From SLRI01 sp942491185 (GTDB taxonomy: Bacteria; Pseudomonadota; Alphaproteobacteria; Geminicoccales; Geminicoccaceae): a stretch of 64,000 nt of DNA. The DNA is taken from the NCBI GenBank assembly GCA_942491185.1, contig CALOAB010000024.1:62001-126000 (forward strand). The letters are read 5' to 3'. A program made the translations under genes and the position numbers. Position 1 is the stretch's first letter; each line of letters begins with the position of its first letter. Of the stretch, positions 10,385-19,795 are shown piece by piece. The notes below the pieces were generated by a model that made no database searches, was not told where the DNA came from, and saw nothing but the letters and a program-made list of their open reading frames with translations.

Positions 10385-11449
10385 ATGAAGATCGCCCAGG
10401 TGGCACCGCTCTATGAGGCCGTGCCACCCCATCTCTATGGCGGCACGGAACGCATCGTGGCTCATCTGACCGATGCGCTGGTGGAAAGTGGCCACGACGT
10501 CACGCTGTTCGCCAGCGCGGATGCTCGGACGAAAGCGCGACTGGTTCCGGTTCGCAATCAGGCCATCCGGCTCGACCCGCGCCCGCTCAAGTCGGATCTG
10601 GCCGCCCACCTGGGCATGTTGCAGGAGGTTCAACTCCTGGAGCACGAGTTCGACATCATCCACTTTCACGTCGACCTGATCCACTTCCCGTTCTTCGAAG
10701 AGCTGGCGCACAAGACCGTGACCACGCTGCACGGCCGGCTGGATCTGGCGGATCTGCCCGGAGCCTACGCCCGCTGGCCGCAATACCCGCTGGTCTCGAT
10801 CTCCAACCACCAGAGGCTGCCGCTGCCGGCGGCGAACTGGGTGAAGACCATCCAGCACGGGCTGTCCGACGAGACGCTCGGGAAGGCGCGCGAGCCGAGG
10901 GGCGACTATCTCGCCTTCCTCGGCCGAATCTCACCTGAAAAGCGACCCGACCGAGCCATCGCCATCGCGAAGCGCGCAGGCCTCGAGCTCAAGATCGCGG
11001 CGAAGGTCGACGCCGTCGACCGGGCCTACTTCGCCGACGTGATCGAGCCCCTGCTCGGGGATTCAGGGGTCGAGTTCATCGGCGAGATCAGTGATCGCGA
11101 GAAGCCCGCGTTTCTCGGCAATGCCTCGGCGCTGCTGTTCCCGATCGATTGGCCAGAACCGTTCGGCCTCGTCATGATCGAGGCCATGGCGTGCGGCACC
11201 CCGGTCATCGCGTGGCGCTGCGGCGCCGTGCCCGAGATCGTCGATCACGGTGTGACCGGGTTCATCGTGACCTCGGAGGACGAAGCGGTGAGGGCGGTCG
11301 AGGCTGTGGCGGGCTTGGACCGGGCCGAGATCCGCCGGGTTTTCGAGCAGCGCTTCTCATCCAAGATCATGGCGCGCAACTACCTCGAGCTCTACTGGCG
11401 CATTGCCCACGGCTCCGCTCCCGCCCTCCCGATCGCGGTGGCAGGGTAG
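10385..11449 (+). CDS. Family-4 glycosyltransferase
   Basis: 354 residues starting MKIAQVAPLYEAVPPHLYGG. The N-terminal Rossmann domain has the GGTE donor-loop feature (LYGGTERIVAHL) and the C-terminal domain has the GT-B signature LGRISPEKRPDRAI and the E-x7-E motif EPFGLVMIEAMACGTPV. Retaining GT4 enzymes transfer a sugar from a nucleotide-sugar donor, in the cytoplasm. It ends 7 bp before a glycogen-debranching-type enzyme, an arrangement that suggests alpha-glucan or compatible-solute metabolism; the donor and acceptor are not determined. AGAGGA immediately precedes the ATG. Confidence 0.88.
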   Translation: MKIAQVAPLYEAVPPHLYGGTERIVAHLTDALVESGHDVTLFASADARTKARLVPVRNQAIRLDPRPLKSDLAAHLGMLQEVQLLEHEFDIIHFHVDLIHFPFFEELAHKTVTTLHGRLDLADLPGAYARWPQYPLVSISNHQRLPLPAANWVKTIQHGLSDETLGKAREPRGDYLAFLGRISPEKRPDRAIAIAKRAGLELKIAAKVDAVDRAYFADVIEPLLGDSGVEFIGEISDREKPAFLGNASALLFPIDWPEPFGLVMIEAMACGTPVIAWRCGAVPEIVDHGVTGFIVTSEDEAVRAVEAVAGLDRAEIRRVFEQRFSSKIMARNYLELYWRIAHGSAPALPIAVAG

Positions 11450-11456
11450 GTTGGCG

Positions 11457-13637
11457 ATGACAACGTCTTTAGCGCCCGTTCCGAACCCGGAAACTCTTTC
11501 GGCAGGAGATCCATTCGAAGCCACCGGACTGGGGGAGCCACGCGTGCCGCTTCACCTGCTCGTGCTGAAGCATGCCGACACCTTCCTGGTCGCCGATGCC
11601 TTCGGCGACATCTGCGGCGAAGGCGACGGCCTCTTCCGTGACGGCACACGCGTCCTGTCCCGGTTCGCGTTGACGCTCGGCGGACACCTGCCGTCGCTGT
11701 TGGGGACACGGATCAGCCAGGACAACGCCTTCTTCACCTCCAACCTCACCAACCTTCCTTTGCCACCGCTCGGCGGATCGCCATTGCCGGAAGGTGTCCT
11801 TCACGTCGAACGGATGCGCTTTCTCTGGGAGGCGCGTCTCTATGAGCGTCTGGCCTTCACGAACTACGCGGATTTCGATGCGGCGGCCCCGCTGCGCCTG
11901 AGCTTTGCCGCCGACTTTCATGACATGTTCGAGGTCCGTGGCTCGCGCCGCCAGGTCCGCGGCCGAACCCTGCCGACGGAGGTGACCGGGGATACGGTCA
12001 GCCTCGGCTACGCCGGCCTCGACGGTATCGTTCGCACCTGCTCGCTGGCGTTCTCGGAGCGTCCCGACCGCTTGACCTCGGACCACGCTGAAATCATCGT
12101 CCGCCTCCCACCCCGCGCGCGGCGGGAGCTCTATCTCGAGGTGGGCCCTGATGCGCCGGTGCTGCCGTCACGGGCCCGCTTCCGCACGGCCGCCGCCCGG
12201 GCCCGCCGCGAGATCAGGGTCCGGCGACGGCGTGGCGCCACGGTGCGCAGCTCGGGGCGGCTGTTCAGCGAATGGCTCGACAAATCCAGCGCCGATCTCG
12301 CCCTCCTCACCACCGAGCTGCCGACCGGTCCCTACCCCTATGCCGGCATTCCCTGGTTCTCGACGCCGTTCGGCCGGGACGCCATCATCACGGCCTTGCA
12401 AACGCTCTGGCTGAACCCGTCGCTGGCGCGTGGCGTGCTCGCCTTCCTCGCCGCGAATCAGGCGAAGGAGGTCTCACCTTTCCAGGACGCAGCACCGGGC
12501 AAGATCATGCACGAGCAGCGGAAAGGTGAAATGACGGCGGTGCGTGAGCTGCCGTTCGCTCAGTACTATGGCGGTGTCGACACCACGCCCCTGTTCGTCA
12601 TGCTGGCGGGTGCCTATGTGCGGCACACTGGCGACATCGCGTTCATCGAAACGCTCTGGCCCGCCCTGCTCGGTGCGATGGCCTGGATCGAGGGTGAGTG
12701 CGATGCGAATCCGGATGGCTTCCTCGCCTATGCGCGTGCGGCGGAAACCGGCCTTGCCAATCAGGGCTGGAAAGACAGTCACGACTCGGTCTTCCACGCC
12801 GACGGCACCGACGCAAGCGGGCCGATCGCCCTCGTCGAGGTGCAGGGCTACGTCTATGCCGCGCTGCGCACCATGGCCGATCTGGCGGTCAGGCATGGCG
12901 AGCCCCGACAGGCGGCCTGGCGCGCCCGCAGCGAAGCGCTCCGCGATGCCGTCGAGCGCCGCTTCTGGCTCGAGCCCGAAGGCTACTACGCGCTCGCGCT
13001 CGATGGCCAAGATGTGCCCTGTCGGGTCCACGGCTCGAACGCCGGACATCTCCTGTTCACCGGCCTGCCATCGCCGGCCAGGGCGGAACGGCTCGCCGTG
13101 CACCTCCGCGGGCGATCGTTCAGCTCCGGCTGGGGCATTCGCACCCTCGCCAAGGGCCAGCCGCGCTTCAACCCCATGTCCTACCACAACGGATCTGTCT
13201 GGCCGCACGATACCGCGCTCTGCGCCGCCGGGCTCGCCCGCTACGGCGGGCGCGACGACGCGGTTCGCCTTCTGGGCGAGGTCTTTGCGGCGGCGGTTCA
13301 CTTCGAGATGCGACTCCCTGAACTCTTCTGCGGCTTCGCTCGGGTGGCTGGCGAAGCGCCGACCGGCTATCCGGTCGCCTGCCTGCCGCAAGCCTGGGCG
13401 GCGGGCGCCGCCTTCATGCTGCTCCAGGCCTGTCTCGGCATCACCGTCGACGGCGAACGCGGCGAGATCCACATCGACCGACCGCGCCTGCCCAACGGCA
13501 TCGACCGGCTGACCCTGCTTCATCTCGCGGTCGGCGAGGTGACGATCGATCTCACCTTCCAGCGTGTCGGCGAGCGCGTGACAGCCTTCCCCGACGGTGC
13601 CGAGCCGAGCCCGGTTCCGATCATCCTGCACGCGTGA
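11457..13637 (+). CDS. Amylo-alpha-1,6-glucosidase (glycogen-debranching-type)
   Basis: 726 residues from the ATG at 11457 (MTTSLAPVPNPETLSAGDPF). The N-terminal beta-rich domain (VADAFGDICGEGDGLFRDGT) is the glycogen-debranching N-terminal domain; the C-terminal (alpha/alpha)6 barrel contains GIPWFSTPFGRDAIITAL, GKIMHEQRKGEMTA, NQGWKDSHDSVFHADG and SYHNGSVWPHDTALCAAG, typical of this glucosidase group. It would hydrolyse alpha-1,6 branch linkages. Probable two-gene operon with the glycosyltransferase (spacing 7 bp). Confidence 0.88.
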   Translation: MTTSLAPVPNPETLSAGDPFEATGLGEPRVPLHLLVLKHADTFLVADAFGDICGEGDGLFRDGTRVLSRFALTLGGHLPSLLGTRISQDNAFFTSNLTNLPLPPLGGSPLPEGVLHVERMRFLWEARLYERLAFTNYADFDAAAPLRLSFAADFHDMFEVRGSRRQVRGRTLPTEVTGDTVSLGYAGLDGIVRTCSLAFSERPDRLTSDHAEIIVRLPPRARRELYLEVGPDAPVLPSRARFRTAAARARREIRVRRRRGATVRSSGRLFSEWLDKSSADLALLTTELPTGPYPYAGIPWFSTPFGRDAIITALQTLWLNPSLARGVLAFLAANQAKEVSPFQDAAPGKIMHEQRKGEMTAVRELPFAQYYGGVDTTPLFVMLAGAYVRHTGDIAFIETLWPALLGAMAWIEGECDANPDGFLAYARAAETGLANQGWKDSHDSVFHADGTDASGPIALVEVQGYVYAALRTMADLAVRHGEPRQAAWRARSEALRDAVERRFWLEPEGYYALALDGQDVPCRVHGSNAGHLLFTGLPSPARAERLAVHLRGRSFSSGWGIRTLAKGQPRFNPMSYHNGSVWPHDTALCAAGLARYGGRDDAVRLLGEVFAAAVHFEMRLPELFCGFARVAGEAPTGYPVACLPQAWAAGAAFMLLQACLGITVDGERGEIHIDRPRLPNGIDRLTLLHLAVGEVTIDLTFQRVGERVTAFPDGAEPSPVPIILHA

Positions 13638-14136
13638 GCCGCCCCCACGCCGCCGCAGGCCGGGACGACCATCAGCTCGCCAAATCTCGTCGTGTGACAT
13701 CCGGGGACGCCACTCAGCTTCTTGCCCCGCAGCAAGCCGGGTTCCTATGACACCGCCGCCTGGCGATCAAAGGGCGCGATCGAGCCTGTAGAAGCGGCAT
13801 CAGCGGCCAACCGCTCACGAGTCAGCCGAGCATGCCCCTCTTGGGCGCTTGCCGCCGCTCGGCGACGGCGACCAGATCGTCGAGCGAGACCGCCGGTGAC
13901 ACATGCCTGATGTTGCGGTGTTCGAGCATCTCAGGCGAGAGATGGTCTGAAACGGCAACGTCAGCCCATCAGCCACAATCCATCCAGGTTGTGCCGATCT
14001 CCATTCGCTGTCGGCGGTTTTTCTATCGGCGATCGCTTGTTGGGCGCAGCAGTGCCCTGCTGACATAGATCAGTGCGGCGCGTCATGTCGGCGCGTAAGC
14101 TTGGAAGGTGCGACCAGCTCGAAGGACCCCGAACGC
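13638..14136. other. Interval before the atp operon with no intact gene
   Basis: About 500 bp. On the reverse strand a short open stretch (13822-13968) looks like the end of a degraded gene. The final 30 bp contain GAAGGA, the ribosome-binding site of atpD. No promoter was identified confidently. Confidence 0.4.
13822..13968 (-). pseudogene. C-terminal fragment of an unknown protein
   Basis: The reverse frame ends DHLSPEMLEHRNIRHVSPAV...RQAPKRGMLG with a stop at 13822; upstream it meets a stop after a few codons. The composition is protein-like but no family was recognised. Reported as a remnant with low certainty. Confidence 0.3.
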
Positions 14137-15600
14137 ATGCAGGAGTTCGCAGAGCATCCGATTGATCCGTTCCCGACCGACGGCGTCGTGCATGCCGTCA
14201 GGGGCGCGGTCGTGGATGTCGTCTTTGCGGAGACCCAGTTGCCGCCGATCAACGCCGCCCTGGTCGTCGAGTGGGACCGGCCGACCGCTCTCGTTCTCGA
14301 GGTCCACAGCCATCTCGATCTGAACATGGTGCGCGCCGTGGCCTTCCAATCCACGGCAGGGCTCGCCCGCGGCGTTGCGGTTCGCGCGACCGGCGGGCCG
14401 GTCACCGTGCCCGTGGGCGAGGCGGTCCTCGGGCGGCTCCTGGATGTCGTGGGCGAGCCGCAGGACAACGGCCCGGCGCTGCCCGAGGACACGCCGCGCC
14501 GGTCGATCCACGCCAGCCCGCCGCTGCTCAGGTCGCAAACCCGCACCACCGAAGTTTTCGAGACCGGCATCAAGGTGATCGACCTGCTGACGCCGATGGC
14601 GCAGGGCGGCAAGGCGGCGATGTTCGGCGGTGCCGGGGTCGGCAAGACCGTTTTGGTGATGGAGCTCATCCGCGCCATGGTCGAGAAGTATGAAGGCATC
14701 TCGGTCTTCGCCGGCATCGGCGAGCGATCGCGCGAGGGCCACGAGCTGTTGACCGAAATGCGGGCGTCAGGCGTCCTGGAGCGCACCGTGCTGGTCTACG
14801 GCCAGATGAACGAGCCGCCCGGCGCACGGTGGCGGGCGCCGCTCACGGCGCTGACCGTCTCGGAATACTTCCGCGACCAGAAGCACCAGAACGTGCTGCT
14901 CCTGATGGACAACGTGTTCCGCTTCGTCCAGGCGGGTGCCGAGGTGTCGAGCCTGCTGGGCCGCCTGCCTTCGCGCGTTGGCTACCAGCCGACGCTGGCG
15001 ACCGAGGTGGCGCGGCTGCAGGAGCGCATTGCCTCGGTTGCCGGGTCGGCCGTGACCGCCATTCAGGCGGTCTATGTACCCGCCGACGATTTCACCGATC
15101 CCGCCGTGACGACGATTTCCGGCCACATGGATTGCGTCATCGTGCTGTCGCGGGCCCAGGCGGCCGAGGGGTTCTACCCGGCGATCGACCCGCTCGGCTC
15201 GTCCTCGATATTGCTCGATCCGCTGGTCGTCGGTGCCGAGCACTACGATACGGCCGAGGCCGTCCGCCAGGCGCTGGCGAGGTTCAGGGAGCTGACGGAC
15301 ATCATCTCGCTTCTGGGGATCGAGGAGCTGGGCGCCGCCGACCGGCAGATCGTCAAGCGCGCCCGGCGGCTGCAGCGCTTCCTCACCCAGCCATTCATGG
15401 TGACCGAGGCCTTTACCGGTCAACCGGGCGCCAGCGTCGGCCTTGCCGACACGCTCGAGGGTTGCCGCGCCATTCTGGACGGCGAGGCCGACGAGTGGTC
15501 CGAAAGCTCCCTCTACATGGTCGGCACGCTGGAGGACGCGCGACAGAAGGAGGCCGCCGCGCAAAGCGCTGATGCCGCTGACACCGAGGCCGCGGGATGA
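14137..15600 (+). CDS. atpD: N-type ATPase subunit beta
   Basis: 487 residues from the ATG at 14137; GAAGGA sits 10 nt upstream, better than the in-frame TTG at 14101. Catalytic F1 subunit: P-loop GGAGVGKT, GIGERSREGHEL, LLLMDNVFRFVQAGAEVSSL, and the lever region SLLGIEELGAADRQIVKRAR. First gene of atpDCQRBEFAG, the order of the laterally spread N-ATPases, distinct from the housekeeping atpHAGDC order. Coupled by ATGA overlap to atpC. Confidence 0.95.
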   Translation: MQEFAEHPIDPFPTDGVVHAVRGAVVDVVFAETQLPPINAALVVEWDRPTALVLEVHSHLDLNMVRAVAFQSTAGLARGVAVRATGGPVTVPVGEAVLGRLLDVVGEPQDNGPALPEDTPRRSIHASPPLLRSQTRTTEVFETGIKVIDLLTPMAQGGKAAMFGGAGVGKTVLVMELIRAMVEKYEGISVFAGIGERSREGHELLTEMRASGVLERTVLVYGQMNEPPGARWRAPLTALTVSEYFRDQKHQNVLLLMDNVFRFVQAGAEVSSLLGRLPSRVGYQPTLATEVARLQERIASVAGSAVTAIQAVYVPADDFTDPAVTTISGHMDCVIVLSRAQAAEGFYPAIDPLGSSSILLDPLVVGAEHYDTAEAVRQALARFRELTDIISLLGIEELGAADRQIVKRARRLQRFLTQPFMVTEAFTGQPGASVGLADTLEGCRAILDGEADEWSESSLYMVGTLEDARQKEAAAQSADAADTEAAG

Positions 15601-16007
15601 GGCTGGAGATCGTGACGCCGCTCGCCGTCGTGGTGGATGAAGAGATCGCGAGCCTGCGCGCCGAGGATGCGAGCGGCAGCTTCGGCGTCCTGGCCGGGCA
15701 TGCGCCGTTCCTGACGGCGCTTACGATCTCCATCGTCAGTTGGCGAAAGGCCGAGGGTGAGCGGTTCTGCGCCGTGCGTGGCGGGGTGATGACCGTGGGT
15801 GGCGGAACCGCCATCGCCATCGCGACGCGCGAGGCCGTGACTGGCGATGACCTGGCCACGCTCGATGCCGAGGTGCTGGCCCGGTTTCAGTCGGATGCAG
15901 ACGAAGAACGGACAGAGCATGTCGAGACCGTCCGGCTGCAATTGCATGCCATCCGGCGCATGATCAGCCGACTCCGGCCCGGCGCAACAGGGGGAGAGTT
16001 CCGGTGA
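15597..16007 (+). CDS. atpC: N-type ATPase subunit epsilon
   Basis: 136 residues. N-terminal beta-sandwich MRLEIVTPLAVVVDEEIASL, FGVLAGHAPFLTAL, then an alpha-helical tail. It is the central-stalk subunit of F1. Start overlaps the atpD stop (ATGA); its stop overlaps the GTG start of atpQ. Confidence 0.9.
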   Translation: MRLEIVTPLAVVVDEEIASLRAEDASGSFGVLAGHAPFLTALTISIVSWRKAEGERFCAVRGGVMTVGGGTAIAIATREAVTGDDLATLDAEVLARFQSDADEERTEHVETVRLQLHAIRRMISRLRPGATGGEFR

Positions 16008-16297
16008 CTGCCGAGCCCTCGACCAAACCGGACGACGATCCGCTGGTCAGCGAAGCTCGCCTGCGCCGCGACCGGCATGACCGATGGCTGCGCGAGGGCG
16101 ACATGTCCATTGGCCGCCGTCTGGCGCAGATCGGTGTGCTGGGGTGGATCTTTGTGGTGCCGACACTGGCGGGTCTGTTCTTCGGACGCTGGCTCGATGC
16201 GCGCCTCGAGACAGGCATCTTCTGGAGCGCGCCTTTCATGCTGCTGGGCTTGTGCATCGGCGGCTGGACCGCCTGGAAATGGATGAACGCGCGATGA
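16004..16297 (+). CDS. atpQ: N-type ATPase AtpQ (AtpI-like membrane protein)
   Basis: 97 residues with GTG start (GTGA overlap with atpC). A charged N-terminus (RLRRDRHDRWLREGD) precedes two membrane spans with VPTLAGLFFGRWLDARLETG between them, the pattern of the AtpI-like AtpQ of N-ATPase operons. Such proteins are thought to help c-ring assembly or magnesium handling; not proven here. Confidence 0.85.
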   Translation: MTAEPSTKPDDDPLVSEARLRRDRHDRWLREGDMSIGRRLAQIGVLGWIFVVPTLAGLFFGRWLDARLETGIFWSAPFMLLGLCIGGWTAWKWMNAR

Positions 16298-16584
16298 TCG
16301 ACCCGCACACAGCGCCACTCTTGCTGACCTTGCCGGTCGCCTTTGCAGCAGGGCTCGGCGTTGGGTTTGCCTATTTCCGTGCCTTGCGGGCGACGGCCGA
16401 CCTGATCGTCAGCGGCAGCCGTCCGCTGCTCGGTCTAGCCTTGACCCTTGGGCGGCTCGCTTGTCTGGGCGCGGTCTTCTATGTCGCCGTGCAGGGCGGC
16501 GGCCTTGCCTTGCTTTCAGCACTGGCGGGCGTGCTGTGCGCCAAGGCGCTGACGCTCCGCACCGTGCGGTGGGCCAGCATATGA
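16294..16584 (+). CDS. atpR: N-type ATPase AtpR
   Basis: 96 residues, three predicted spans (LLLTLPVAFAAGLGVGFAYF, LLGLALTLGRLACLGAVFYV and a last LALLSALAGVLCAKAL). AtpR proteins occur only in N-ATPase operons between atpQ and atpB. ATGA overlaps at both ends couple it to atpQ and atpB. Confidence 0.85.
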   Translation: MIDPHTAPLLLTLPVAFAAGLGVGFAYFRALRATADLIVSGSRPLLGLALTLGRLACLGAVFYVAVQGGGLALLSALAGVLCAKALTLRTVRWASI

Positions 16585-17294
16585 ACTCGCCGCTCGAGTC
16601 AGTCGTCTTCTTCCAGTTGGGGCCGATTGCGATCACGCAGGCGATCGTCACGACATGGGCGATCATGGCGATTTTGGTCCTTGGGGCGTTTCTCCTGACC
16701 CGGCGGCTCGATCTCAGGCCGACCCGGCGCCAGGCCGCGCTGGAGCTCATGGTAGCGACCCTCGACACCCAGATCCGCGAAACGACGGGGGCGGAGCCAG
16801 CACCCTATCGCGACTTCATCGGCACACTTTTTCTGTTCATCCTCGTCGCCAACTGGTCCTCGCTGGTGCCGGGAATCGAGCCGCCGACAGCACAGCTCGA
16901 AACCGACGCGGCCCTCGCGTTTTTGGTGTTCTTGTCGGTGATCTGGTTCGCCGTGCGCAAAGGGGGCGTTGGCGGCTACCTGAAATCCTTCGCCGCACCG
17001 AACCCGGTGATGATCCCGTTGAACATGCTGGAAAGCGTGACCCGGACCTTCTCGATGTTCGTTCGCCTGTTCGGCAATGTCATGAGCGGGGTCTTCGTCA
17101 TCGGCATCGTCGCCTCGCTGGCGGGGCTGTTGGTGCCGATCCCGCTGATGGCGCTCGATCTGCTGACCGGGTTGGTGCAGGCCTATATCTTCGCGGTCCT
17201 GGCCATGGTGTTCATCACCGCAGCGGTCGAGGACGGCGCGCGCAAATCGACAGACGTGGCAGCGGCCTCTCCCCTAACCCAAGAGGATCCCTGA
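16581..17294 (+). CDS. atpB: N-type ATPase subunit a
   Basis: 237 residues, membrane stator channel. The essential arginine lies in RTFSMFVRLFGNVMSGVF and the C-terminal helix is LVQAYIFAVLAMVFITAAVE. Together with the c-ring it forms the ion half-channels. Start overlaps atpR (ATGA) and stop overlaps atpE (TGATG). Confidence 0.93.
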   Translation: MNSPLESVVFFQLGPIAITQAIVTTWAIMAILVLGAFLLTRRLDLRPTRRQAALELMVATLDTQIRETTGAEPAPYRDFIGTLFLFILVANWSSLVPGIEPPTAQLETDAALAFLVFLSVIWFAVRKGGVGGYLKSFAAPNPVMIPLNMLESVTRTFSMFVRLFGNVMSGVFVIGIVASLAGLLVPIPLMALDLLTGLVQAYIFAVLAMVFITAAVEDGARKSTDVAAASPLTQEDP

Positions 17295-17539
17295 TGGACT
17301 ATCTCAGCCTGGCCAGCATTATCGGTGCTGCCTTCGCCGTCGCCTTTGGGGCGCTCGGCCCGGCGCTTGCCGAGGGCCGCGCTGTTGCCGCTGCGATGGA
17401 TGCGATCGCGCGTCAGCCGGAGGCGGCGAATACGATCTCGCGGACCCTTTTCGTCGGTCTGGCGATGATCGAGACGACGGCGATCTACTGTCTGGTGGTT
17501 GCCCTCCTGCTGCTGTTCGCCAACCCGTTGCTGGCATGA
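17294..17539 (+). CDS. atpE: N-type ATPase subunit c
   Basis: 81 residues, two-helix rotor hairpin: helix 1 FGALGPALAEGRAVAAAM, polar loop AIARQPEA, helix 2 GLAMIETTAIYCLVVALLLL. It carries a carboxylate in each helix: Glu in PALAEG and Glu in MIETTAIY. The E-[ST]-T-x-x-Y pattern resembles sodium-binding c-subunits, while double-carboxylate N-type rings have been reported to be proton-specific; specificity is therefore open. Confidence 0.93.
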   Translation: MDYLSLASIIGAAFAVAFGALGPALAEGRAVAAAMDAIARQPEAANTISRTLFVGLAMIETTAIYCLVVALLLLFANPLLA

Positions 17540-17543
17540 CCCA

Positions 17544-18282
17544 ATGACGATCGACTGGTGGGGGCTTGGCCTGCAGGCGGTCAATGTCCTGATCCTCGTC
17601 TGGCTTCTCGCCCGGGTGTTCTGGCGCCCGGTCGCAGGCGCCATCACCAAGCGCCAGGCAGCGGCCCAGGGGATGATGGACGAGGCAAAGGCGGCCAAGG
17701 TGAAGGCCGCTGCGGCGCTGGCCGAAGTGACCGAAACCCGCGCCGGCATCGCAGCCGAACGCGAGACCCTTCTCGCCGCGGCCAGGGCGAAAGTCGACAC
17801 TGCCGCCGAGGCCGCGCTTGCCGATGCGCAGGGCAAGGCCGAGGCACTTCTGGCCACAGCACGCACCACCATCGAGCGCGACACGGCTGCAGCAACCAAG
17901 GAAAACGCGGTGCAAGCCTCAGCGCTGTCGGTGGACATCGCCGCCAGGCTCTTGGGCCGGCTGAACACGCCCACGGTTCAGGCAGCATTCCTCGACCTGC
18001 TGGTCGAGGCCATCGACCGGATGCCTGCGGCCGACCGCGCGGCGCTGGTCGACACCAGCAGCTGATATCGAGATCGTCACCGCCACCGCCCCGGAGGACG
18101 CCGACAAGACGAAGATCGAAGAAGCGGTCATCGGCGCACTGGGTGGCGCCGCCAAGCTGAGCTTCGTAACCGATCCCGGCCTGATCGCCGGTCTGGAACT
18201 GCGCAGCGCGCATTTCGTGTTGCGCAACAGCTGGCAGGCGGACCTCGAAGAGATCCTGCAGGAGCTGAAGGATGCGGCCTGA
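17544..18282 (+). pseudogene. atpF: N-type ATPase subunit b with delta-like tail, frameshifted
   Basis: The first 173 codons (MTIDWWGLGLQAVNVLILVW, then WRPVAGAITKRQAAAQGMMD and a long Ala/Glu coiled coil) end at TGA 18063-18065. The next frame continues without a break: ADIEIVTATAPEDADKTKIE, then FVTDPGLIAGLELRSAHFVL and ending LEEILQELKDAA, stop 18280-18282, overlapping atpA. Span 739 nt is 3n+1, so removing one base gives 245 residues. The tail resembles the C-terminal domain of the F1 delta subunit (DPxLIxG motif), explaining why no atpH exists. Without the fix the stator would be truncated. Confidence 0.8.
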
Positions 18283-19795
18283 CGCGCCGGATTGGCTGTC
18301 CGCCGCGCAGGCCGCGGTGCAGAGCGCAGCACTGGGTCCGCGGGCCGAGCACCGGGGCCGCGTCGAGGAGATTGGCGATGGTGTGGCGCTGATCTCAGGC
18401 CTTCGTGACGTGCGGCTGGACGAGGTGCTGCGGTTCGAGCGCGGTCAGGTCGGGTTCGCCCGAGTGCTGGACCCGGATCGCATCGGCTGCGTGCTTCTCG
18501 ATGCCGCGACCGATGTCGAGGCGGGCGATGTGGTGTTCGGCACGGGCGAGATCGTCCAGGTTCCGGTCGGCGAGGTGCTGCTGGGGCGGATTGTGGACCC
18601 GCTGGGCCGCCCGCTGGACGGCAAGGGGGCGATCGCGGCCGAGGCGCGTCTGCCGATCGAGCGCCCCGCCCCGTCGATCATCGAGCGCGACCTCGTGACC
18701 GAGCCGGTGCAGACCGGGCTGGTCGCGATGGACACGCTGTTCGCCCTCGGCCGGGGCCAGCGTGAGCTGATCGTGGGTGACCATTCCACCGGCAAGACGA
18801 CGCTGGCCATCGACACCCTGATCGCGCAGCGCGACAGCGACATGATCTGCGTCTACGTCGCCGTCGGGCAAAAGACGTCCAGCGTGCGCCGCGCCATCGA
18901 CGCGCTGCAGGCCGAGGGTGACTTCCAACGCTGCATCGTTCTGGTCGCAGGGTCGGCCGCAGCACCGGGGCTGCAATGGATAGCACCCTATTCCGGCTTC
19001 ACCATGGCGGAATATTTCCGCGACAAGGGGCAACACGCCCTCGTGGTGATCGACGATCTCTCCAAGCATGCCGCCACCCACCGCGAGATCGCGCTCTTGA
19101 CCCGGCAATCGCCGGGGCGCGAGGCCTATCCGGGCGATGTGTTCTACATCCATGCGCGGCTGTTGGAGCGGGCGGCCAAGCTGTCTGCGGCGCGTGGCGG
19201 CGGGTCCTTGACCGCCCTGCCGATTGCCGAGACCGATGCTGGTAACCTCTCGGCATACATCCCGACCAACCTGATCTCGATCACCGACGGGCAGATCGTG
19301 CTCGACGCAGCACTCTTCCATCAGGGCCAGAAACCGGCGGTGGATGTGGGGCTCAGCGTCAGCCGGGTGGGCGGCAAGACCCAGGCGCCCATGCTGCGCG
19401 AGGCGGCGGGAACGCTGCGGCTGGACTATGCGCAGTTTCTGGAGCTCGAGGTCTTCACCCGGTTCGGCGGCATGCCCGAGGGCCGGGTGCGCGACCAACT
19501 GAGACGTGGGGAGCGGATCCGGGCGATCCTGCGCCAGCCCCAGCATGCGCCGTTCCGCCTGGTCGACGAGGTGGCGCTGATGCTGGCCGTGCAATCGGGG
19601 CTGCTGGACCCCTTGTCGCTGGATGCGGTGGCCGCGTTCCGCGCTGGCCTGCCGGCGGCGCTGGACCGGGACGCGGCCGGGGTGCTGCATGGCGAGAACG
19701 AGACCGGTGCCTTCGATGCGGACGCGCGTGCCACCCTGATTGCCGCGGTCACCAGCCTTGCCGCGTCGCTGAGCGACGCTGAGCCCGTGGCATGA
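18272..19795 (+). CDS. atpA: N-type ATPase subunit alpha
   Basis: 507 residues. Regulatory nucleotide-binding subunit of F1 with P-loop GDHSTGKTTLAIDTL (the Gln of the usual GDRQTGKT is replaced by Ser) and other signatures ALVVIDDLSKHAATHREIAL, RQSPGREAYPGDVFYIHARL and FTRFGGMPEGRVRDQL. Followed by atpG with ATGA overlap. Confidence 0.95.
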   Translation: MRPDAPDWLSAAQAAVQSAALGPRAEHRGRVEEIGDGVALISGLRDVRLDEVLRFERGQVGFARVLDPDRIGCVLLDAATDVEAGDVVFGTGEIVQVPVGEVLLGRIVDPLGRPLDGKGAIAAEARLPIERPAPSIIERDLVTEPVQTGLVAMDTLFALGRGQRELIVGDHSTGKTTLAIDTLIAQRDSDMICVYVAVGQKTSSVRRAIDALQAEGDFQRCIVLVAGSAAAPGLQWIAPYSGFTMAEYFRDKGQHALVVIDDLSKHAATHREIALLTRQSPGREAYPGDVFYIHARLLERAAKLSAARGGGSLTALPIAETDAGNLSAYIPTNLISITDGQIVLDAALFHQGQKPAVDVGLSVSRVGGKTQAPMLREAAGTLRLDYAQFLELEVFTRFGGMPEGRVRDQLRRGERIRAILRQPQHAPFRLVDEVALMLAVQSGLLDPLSLDAVAAFRAGLPAALDRDAAGVLHGENETGAFDADARATLIAAVTSLAASLSDAEPVA

